Part shown: piece after piece, positions 1 through 8,100 of the stretch
Layout: every line of letters starts with the position of its first letter
How positions within the stretch are numbered: position 1 is the stretch's first letter
From: CAJBVG01 sp943360385
Lineage (GTDB): Bacteria > Bacteroidota > Bacteroidia > Sphingobacteriales > Sphingobacteriaceae
NCBI GenBank assembly: GCA_943360385.1
Contig: CALRIM020000079.1
Location: 1-14,510 of the forward strand
Direction of reading: 5' to 3'
DNA: 14,510 nucleotides
Program-made: the position numbers and the translations under genes
Notes under the pieces: model-generated
Told to the model about the DNA's origin: nothing
Databases searched by the model: none
The model's input: only the letters and a program-made list of their open reading frames with translations

Positions 1-3000
1 AGAACCAGTGAAAGCATCTGCTCCAATTAAAGCTGGAGAATAAGAATACGTCAACGCTGGATCAACTTCTCCATACACTTTTGTTTTTGCTTGTGCAGTT
101 ACCGTAATTGTTTTTGCAGAAATACTTAAACTATCTCCCACATAAATAATGTTATAATTTGAACCGAGTGTTAAATTATTTTTAGTAATAACATACTTAC
201 CAATATTTTCTCCTACTGCTCTACTTAAAGAACCAGTGAAAGCATCTGCTCCAATTAAGGCTGGTGAATAAGTATAAGTCAATGCTGGATCTACTTCTCC
301 GTATATTTTTGTTTTTGCTTGCGCAGTTACGGTGATAGTTTTAGCAGTAATTGCTAAACTATCTGCAACGTAAGTAATGTTGTAATTTGAACCGAGTGAT
401 AAAGTATTTTTACTAATTACATACTTTCCAATATTTTCTCCTGATGCTCTAGCCAGTGTTCCTGTAAAGGCATCAGTTCCAATTAAAGCTGGCGAATAAG
501 TATACGTTAAGGCTGGATCAACTTCTCCATAAACTTTTGTTTTTGCTTGAGCGGTTACCGTGATTGTTTTGGCTGTAATAGCTAAACTATCTGCAACATA
601 AGTAATGTTATAATTTGAACCGAGTGATAAATTATTTTTATTGATAACATACTTACCAATGTTTTCTCCTGCTGCTCTATCAAGTGTTCCTGTAAAGGCA
701 TCCGTTCCTATTAATACTGGAGTATAGGTATAGGTTAAGGATGGATCAACTTCTCCATATACTTTTGTTTTTGCTTGTGCTGTAACGGTGATTGTTTTTG
801 CAGTGATGCTTAATGAGTCATCATCGTACGTAATTGCATAATTACTTGTTAAGGCAAGTGTTCCTTGTACAATCGAATACTTGCCAATATTTTCTCCTGC
901 TACTCTCGATAAATTTCCTGTAAATGCATCGGCTCCAATTAAGGCTGGAGTATAGGAATAGGTTAAGGCTGGATCAACTTCTCCATACATTTTTGTTTTT
1001 GCTTGTGCAGTTACAGTGATTGTTTTTGCAGTGATGCTTAATGAGTCATCAGCGTACGTAATTGCATAATTACTTGTTAAGGTAAGTGTTCCTTGTACAA
1101 TCGAATACTTGCCAATATTCTCTCCTGCTGCTCTAGCGAGAGTTCCTGTAAATGCATCTGCTCCAATTAAGGCTGGTGAATAAGTATACGTAAATGATGG
1201 ATCTGATTCTCCGTATACTTTTGTTTTTGCTTGCGCAGTAACCGTGATTGTTTTTGCAGTGATGCTTAATGAGTCATCAGCGTACGTAATTGTATAATTA
1301 CTTGTTAATGCAAGTGTTCCTTGTACAATCGAATACTTACCAATATTTTCTCCTGCTGTTCTAGCAAGTGAACCAGTAAATGAATCGGCACCAATTAAGG
1401 CTGGCGAATATGAATAAGTAAATGATGGGTCTGATTCTCCGTATACTTTTGTTTTTGGGTGCGCAGTAACCGTGATTGATTTAGCAGTAATTGCTAAACT
1501 ATCTGCTACATAAGTAATGTTATAATTTGAACCGAGTGATAAATTATTCTTATTGATAACATACTTCCCAATATTTTCTCCTGCTACTCTCGATAAATTT
1601 CCTGTAAATGCATCTGCTCCAATTAAGGCTGGTGAATAAGTATACGTAAATGATGGATCTGTTTCTCCGTATACTTTTGTTTTTGCTTGCGCAGTAACCG
1701 TGATTGTTTTAGCAGTGATTGCTAAACTATCTGCAACGTAAGAGATGGTATAATTTGATCCAAGCGATAAAGTATTTTTATTGATAACATACTTACCAAT
1801 GTTTTCTCCTGCGGCTCTAGCTAGTGTTCCTGTAAATGCATCGGCTCCAATTAAAGCTGGTGAATACGAATAAGTAAATGATGGACCTGTTTCTCCGTAT
1901 ACTTTTGTTTTTGCTTGCGCAGTAACCGTGATAGTTTTAGCAGTAATTGTTAAACTATCTGCAACATATGTGATGTTGTAATTTGAACTGAGTGATAAAT
2001 TATTCTTATTGATAACATACTTACCAATATTTTCTCCTGCTGCCCTTGATAGAGCTCCTGTAAAGGCATCTGCTCCAATTAAGGCTGGAGTATAAGTATA
2101 GGTTAAAGCTGGATCAACTTCGCCGTACACTTTTGTTTTTGCTAGCGCTGTAACCGTAATTGTTTTTGCAGTAATTGATAAACTATCTGCAAAATAAGTA
2201 ATGGTATAATTTGAACCGAGAGTTAATGTGTTTTTATTGATAACATACTTACCAATATTTTCTCCTGCTGCTCTAGCCAGTGTTCCTGTAAAGGCATCTA
2301 CTCCGATTAAAGTTGGAGTAAACGAATATGTAAATGATGGATCTGATTCTCCATACACTTTTGTTTTTGCTTGCGCAGTAACCGTGATTGATTTAGCAGT
2401 TATTGCTAAACTATCTGCAACATAAGTGATGTTGTAATTTGAACCGAGTGATAAAGTATTTTTATTAATTACATACTTACCAATATTTTCTCCTGATGCT
2501 CTAGCAAGTGAACCAGTGAATGCATCTGCTCCAATTAAGGCTGGTGAATACGAATAAGTAAATGATGGATCAACTTCTCCATACACTTTTGTTTTTGCTT
2601 GTGCGGTTACGGTGATTGTTTTTGCTGTGATGCTTAATGAGTCATCGTCGTACGTAATTGCATAATTACTTGTTAAGGCAAGTGTTCCTTGTACAATCGA
2701 ATACTTGCCAATATTCTCTCCTGTTGCTCTAGAAAGTGAACCAGTAAATGCATCGGCTCCAATTAAGGCTGGTGAATACGAATAAGTAAATGATGGATCA
2801 ACTTCTCCATACACTTTTGTTTTTGCTTGTGCGGTTACGGTGATTGATTTTGCAGTGATCCTTAATGAGTCATCGTCGTACGTAATTGCATAATTACTTG
2901 TTAAGGCAAGTGTTCCTTGTATAATCGAATACTTGCCAATATTCTCTCCTGCCGCCCTAGCGAGTGTTCCTGTGAATGCGTCTGCTCCGATTAAGGCTGG

Positions 3001-5124
3001 TGAATACGAATAAGTAAATGATGGATCAACTTCTCCGTATACTTTTATTTTTGCTTGCGCAGTAACGGTGATTGTTTTTGCATTAATTGCTAAACTATCT
3101 GCAACATAAGTGATGGTATAATTTGAACCGAGTGATAAGTCGTTTTTATTGATGATATATTTACCAATGTTTTCTCCAGCGGTTCTAGAAAGTGAACCAG
3201 TGAACCCATCTGCTCCAATTAAGGCTGGAGTAAAAGTATATGTTAATGTTGGATCAACTTCTCCATATACTTTTGTTTTTGCTTGCGCAGTAACGGTAAT
3301 AGTTTTAGCAGTAATTGCTAAACTATCTGCAACGAAAGTAATGTTGTAATTTGATCCGAGAGTTAATGTGTTTTTATTTATAATGTATTTACCAATGTTT
3401 TCTCCTGCTGCTCTACTTAAGCTTCCAGTAAATGCATCTGCTCCAATTAAGGCTGGTGAATAAGTATACGTAAATGATGGATCTGATTCTCCATACACTT
3501 TTGTTTTGGCTTGCGCAGTAACGGTGATTGTTTTAGCAGTGATTGCTAAACTATCTGTAACGTAAGTGATGGTATAATTTGATCCGAGTGATAAATTATT
3601 TTTATTGATAACATACTTACCAATATTTTCTCCTGTGGCTCTAGCGAGTGTTCCTGTAAAGGCATCCCCACCAATTAAGGCTGGTGAATACGAATAAGTA
3701 AATGATGGATCTGATTCTCCATACACTTTTGTTTTTGCTTGCGCAGTTACAGTGATAGCTTTTGCAGTGATGCTTAAACTATCTGCAACGTAAGTGATGG
3801 TATAATTTGAACCGAGTGATAAGTCGTTTTTATTGATGATATATTTACCAATGTTTTCTCCTGCAGCTCTATCAAGTGTTCCTGTGAAAGCATCTGCTCC
3901 AATTAAGGCTGGTGAATACGAATAAGTAAATGATGGATCAACTTCTCCATACACTTTTGTTTTTGCTTGCGCAGTAACCGTGATAGTTTTAGCAGTAATT
4001 GCTAAACTATCTGCAACGTAAGTGATGGAATAATTTGAACCGAGTGATAAAGTATTTTTATTGATAATGTATTTACCAATATTCTCTCCCGCTGCTCTAC
4101 TTAAAGAACCTGCGAAAGCATCTGCTCCAATTAATGCTGGTGAATAGGTATATGTAAATGATGGGTCTGATTCTCCGTATACTTTTGTTTTTGCTTGCGC
4201 AGTAACCGTGATTGTTTTGGCTGTGATTGCTAAACTATCTGCAACGTAAGTAATGTTGTAATTTGAACCGAGTGTTAACGTGTTTTTATTGATAACATAC
4301 TTACCAATATTCTCTCCTGCTGCTCTTGATAAACTTCCAGTAAATGCATCTGCTCCAATTAAGGATGGAGTATAAGTATAAGTAAATGTTGGATCTGTTT
4401 CCCCATACACTTTTGTTTTGGCTTGTGCGGTAACAGTGATTGGTTTAGCTGAAATAGTTAAACTATCTGCAACGTAAGTAATGTTGTAATTCGATCCGAG
4501 TGATAAATTATTCTTATAGATAACATACTTGCCAATATTTTCTCCTGCTGCTCTAGCGAGTGCTCCTGTAAAGGCATCTGTTCCAATTAATGCTGGCGAA
4601 TAAGTATATGTAAATGATGGATCAACTTCTCCATACACTTTTGTTTTTGCTTGCGCGGTAACCGTAATGGTTTTGGCTGTGATTTCTAAACTATCCGCAA
4701 CATAAGTGATGTTATAATTTGCACTAAGTGATAACGTATTTTTATTAATTACATACTTAGCAATATTTTCTCCTGTAGCTCTTGCGAGTGTTCCTGTAAA
4801 TGCATCCGCTCCGATTAAGGCTGGAGTAAAAGTATACGTAAATGTTGGATCAACTTCTCCATACACTTTTGTTTTGGCTTGTGCAGTTACGGTGATTGTT
4901 TTGGTAGTGACGCTTAAACTATCTGCTACGTAAGTGATGTTGTAATTCGACCCAAGTGTTAAATTATTTTTATTAATTAAATACTTACCAATATTCTCTC
5001 CCGCTGCTCTACTTAAAGAACCTGCGAAAGCATCTGCTCCAATTAATGCTGGTGAATAGGTATATGTAAATGATGGGTCTGATTCTCCGTATACTTTTGT
5101 TTTTATTTGTGCTGTTACGGTGAT
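1..5124 (-). repeat. MBG (YGX-type) tandem array, 22 complete 228-bp units plus a partial one
   Basis: In-frame tandem repeat of 76 codons at the C-terminal side of the giant protein. Landmarks in each unit are ITVTAQAKTKVYGE, a DP followed by an aromatic-rich strand, SPALIGADAFTGSLSRA, GENIGKY and SNYxITY. The codon aligned with Ala of the PAL motif falls at 5047, 4819, 4591 and so on down to 259 and 31: 23 consecutive landmarks exactly 228 bp apart, with no insertion or deletion. This matches the MBG domain family (Pfam MBG_2, YGX type, by recall), a beta-rich extracellular repeat. Its function is probably as a rigid spacer. The 23rd unit is cut after 36 residues by the left edge, so the true copy number is unknown. 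Confidence 0.95.
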
Positions 5125-8100
5125 CTCTCTCTGGCTTACTGTACTTAGCACTGTTGCCACATCAACAGAAGTAGCTGAAGTACTTGTCAAGGAAATATTT
5201 CCTGAATAATTTCCTACTATGTTAGATGCATGTAATCTAATATAAACTGGAGTGGAGGTTATAGCACCTGCTGCTCCAATTGTCACGGTACTTGTAAATG
5301 TTGAGTTATCTGCACTCACTTCAAATCCTGCTGGTGGACTCACCAAAATTCCAGCTAACATATTGGTTCCCGATACATTAAAACTAGTGGAAGAAGATGC
5401 CGTTCCATAAGTTGTACTTAATGCGGATAAGCTTCCACTTGTTGAAATGGTTGGTGGCGGAATTCTGGTTATACTTACAGTATAGGTTTTTGTAGTAACT
5501 CCGTCTTCCGCAGTTACTACAGTTGTAATCGTGTTCACTCCTACTGATAAAGTAATACTACCCGATGCCGAACCGCTCGTTACTGCCGTTCCATTTACGG
5601 TAATGGTCGCAGTTCCTACTGTTGTGGTTGGTGTTAGGGTGATTGAGGTGGTTGCATTGGTTACACTTGCTGAGTAACTGATTGTACCCGATGCAAAACT
5701 TGGACTCAATGTACCACTGCTAATGCTTAGGCTCGATAAGGTGGCATCGATAGATGGAGCTCTTGTAACAACTACTGAATATGTTTTTGTTGTATTTAAA
5801 TCACCAGCTGTTACTATGGTAGTAATTGTATTGTTTCCTACGGTTAATGGTAAACTTCCTGTGGTTGTTCCACTTGCCACTGTAGTTCCATTTACGGTGA
5901 TGGTTGCTTGGCTATTCGAGGTTGTTGGTGTTACTGCTATTACACTGGTTGCATTGCTAACACTGGCTGTATAACTTATCGTTCCTGAAGCAAAACTTGG
6001 ACTTAAGGTACCATTACTTATGGTGAAGTTCGACAAATTTGCATCACTAGATCCACTTGGAACTAATTCGCCAGTTGAAAGAAGTTTAGCAGTATGATTA
6101 ATACCTGTTGTAGGATGTGTAAATTGTATTTGTGATAATTGAGTCGCGGTTAAACCTGTTGCATCTGTCCCTATAAATATTTTACCAGCTGTTGCAGAGG
6201 ATAAATTATCATAACCTCCTGTCCAACCTGTAATCGTTAACACTGTGGAGCTTGTCCAAGATTGTCCATTACTCGCTGCAAAGGTTAAGGTATGAGATCC
6301 TGTTCCTAAAGCGATGGTTGAATTTGCTGTTAAATTAAGGGTTCCTGCCGTTTCTGTAAATCCGGTGGTATTCCCGGTATTAAGTGTTCCACCACTCAGC
6401 GTAACTGGACCTGCATCTGCGAGTACTCCAGAGGCTCCAAAACTTACTCTACCTCCAAGTATTGTAGTCCCTCCATTGTAGGTATTTGCTCCTGATAATA
6501 CGATGCGACCAGAAGAAGCTGGCAAGCGATCAAAAATAATCCCAGAATTAGATCCACTGATGACTCCACTAAAGGTGTATACCCCTGTGTTACCTGTAGT
6601 AATATTTCCACCAACGGTAATTTTGCGGGTTTGCGATGACCCTAAACTAACCAAACAACCAAATGTTATACTACCATCAGCAGTGGATAAAGTTGGAGAA
6701 TTTCCAAACATAAAATCCCCACCAATAGTTAAACCACTAACGTTTGGAGTTTTTCCTACAACTCCATTTGCTGCAATTACTCCACCATTTATAGTAAGTG
6801 GGCCTATTCCAAGGGAATTTACACTAGCACCAAATAATATTGATCCAGCATTTAAGGTAAAACCACCATTAAATGCTCCTGTTTGAGACCCAATATTCCA
6901 AAATCCTCCTCCATTTTTTATAATCCCATTACCATTCGTATTAAGTATCGTTTGCGCGTTCCAATTTAAGGTAGAGCCTGTGCCAATATCGAAGGTTGCA
7001 ACAGACCCTGCAATTTCATTCGCAGAGATGCTTAACGTACCTGCTGTAGTCCAATTAACAGTTGATCCATTTCTAATCGTTAGACTTTTTATAGGTCTAT
7101 TAGTAGTATAAGTTATATTACTAGTGGTGGTAAAAACAATGTTTTTATAATTCGCAAAGGCTTCGGTAAACGGTGCCACCGCAGTGGTACTCCAATTACT
7201 GTTAACAATATTGGCAGAGGTTCCATTCGTATTCCAATAAAGCGTATCATTCGTTACTCTGGTTACTGCAATAGTATAGGTATTCGTTGCTATCCCATCT
7301 CCTGCAGTAACTACAGTTGTAATGGTATTTGATCCCACTGATAATGCAATACTTCCAGAGGCAGAGCCACTGGTAACTGTTGTTCCATTTACCGTTATCG
7401 TTGCCTGATTATTAGTGCTGGTGGGCGTAAGAGTAATTGCACTGGTTGCATTGCTTACAATTGCTGTATAACTGGTGGTGCCAGTTGCAAAACTTGGACT
7501 TAAAGTGCCACTACTGATTGTTATATTTGATAAACTTGCATCGGTGGATTGTCTTGTTACGCTTACTGTATATGTCTTTGTCGTACTCCCATCTTCTGCT
7601 GTTACAACAGTATTAATCGTATTTACACCGATCGATAAGGATATACTACTCGATGTTGCTCCACTTGCAACTGTTGAACCATTCACTTTAATTGTGGCGG
7701 TTGCATCCGATACTGTGGGTGTTATAGTGATTGAACTTGTTGCATTGCTTACTGTAGCAGTGTAACTGGTGGTATTCGTTGCAAAACTTGGTGTCAACGT
7801 TCCACTACTAATCGTAAGGCTAGACAGGTTGGCATTCGTTGAGGCCGCGCGTGTTACTACTACGGTATAGGTTCTGGTGGTTGTACCATCATCAGATGTA
7901 ACAATGGTCGTAATCGTATTCGTGCCAACTGATAAGGAGATACTACCTGTAGTTGCACCACTCGCTACTGCTGTACCATTTACTGTTAGGGTAGAAATAC
8001 CATCTGAAGCAGTTGGGGTTAGGGTAATGGATGTAGTTGCATTAGATACACTTGCTGTGTAGCTAGTGGTATTCGATGAAAAACTTGGACTTAAGGTACC

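Noticed and set aside
1..5124. CRISPR array or non-coding satellite
   Set aside because: The period is 228 bp, units are repeated over their whole length without unique spacers, and every unit stays open in one frame with conserved protein motifs.
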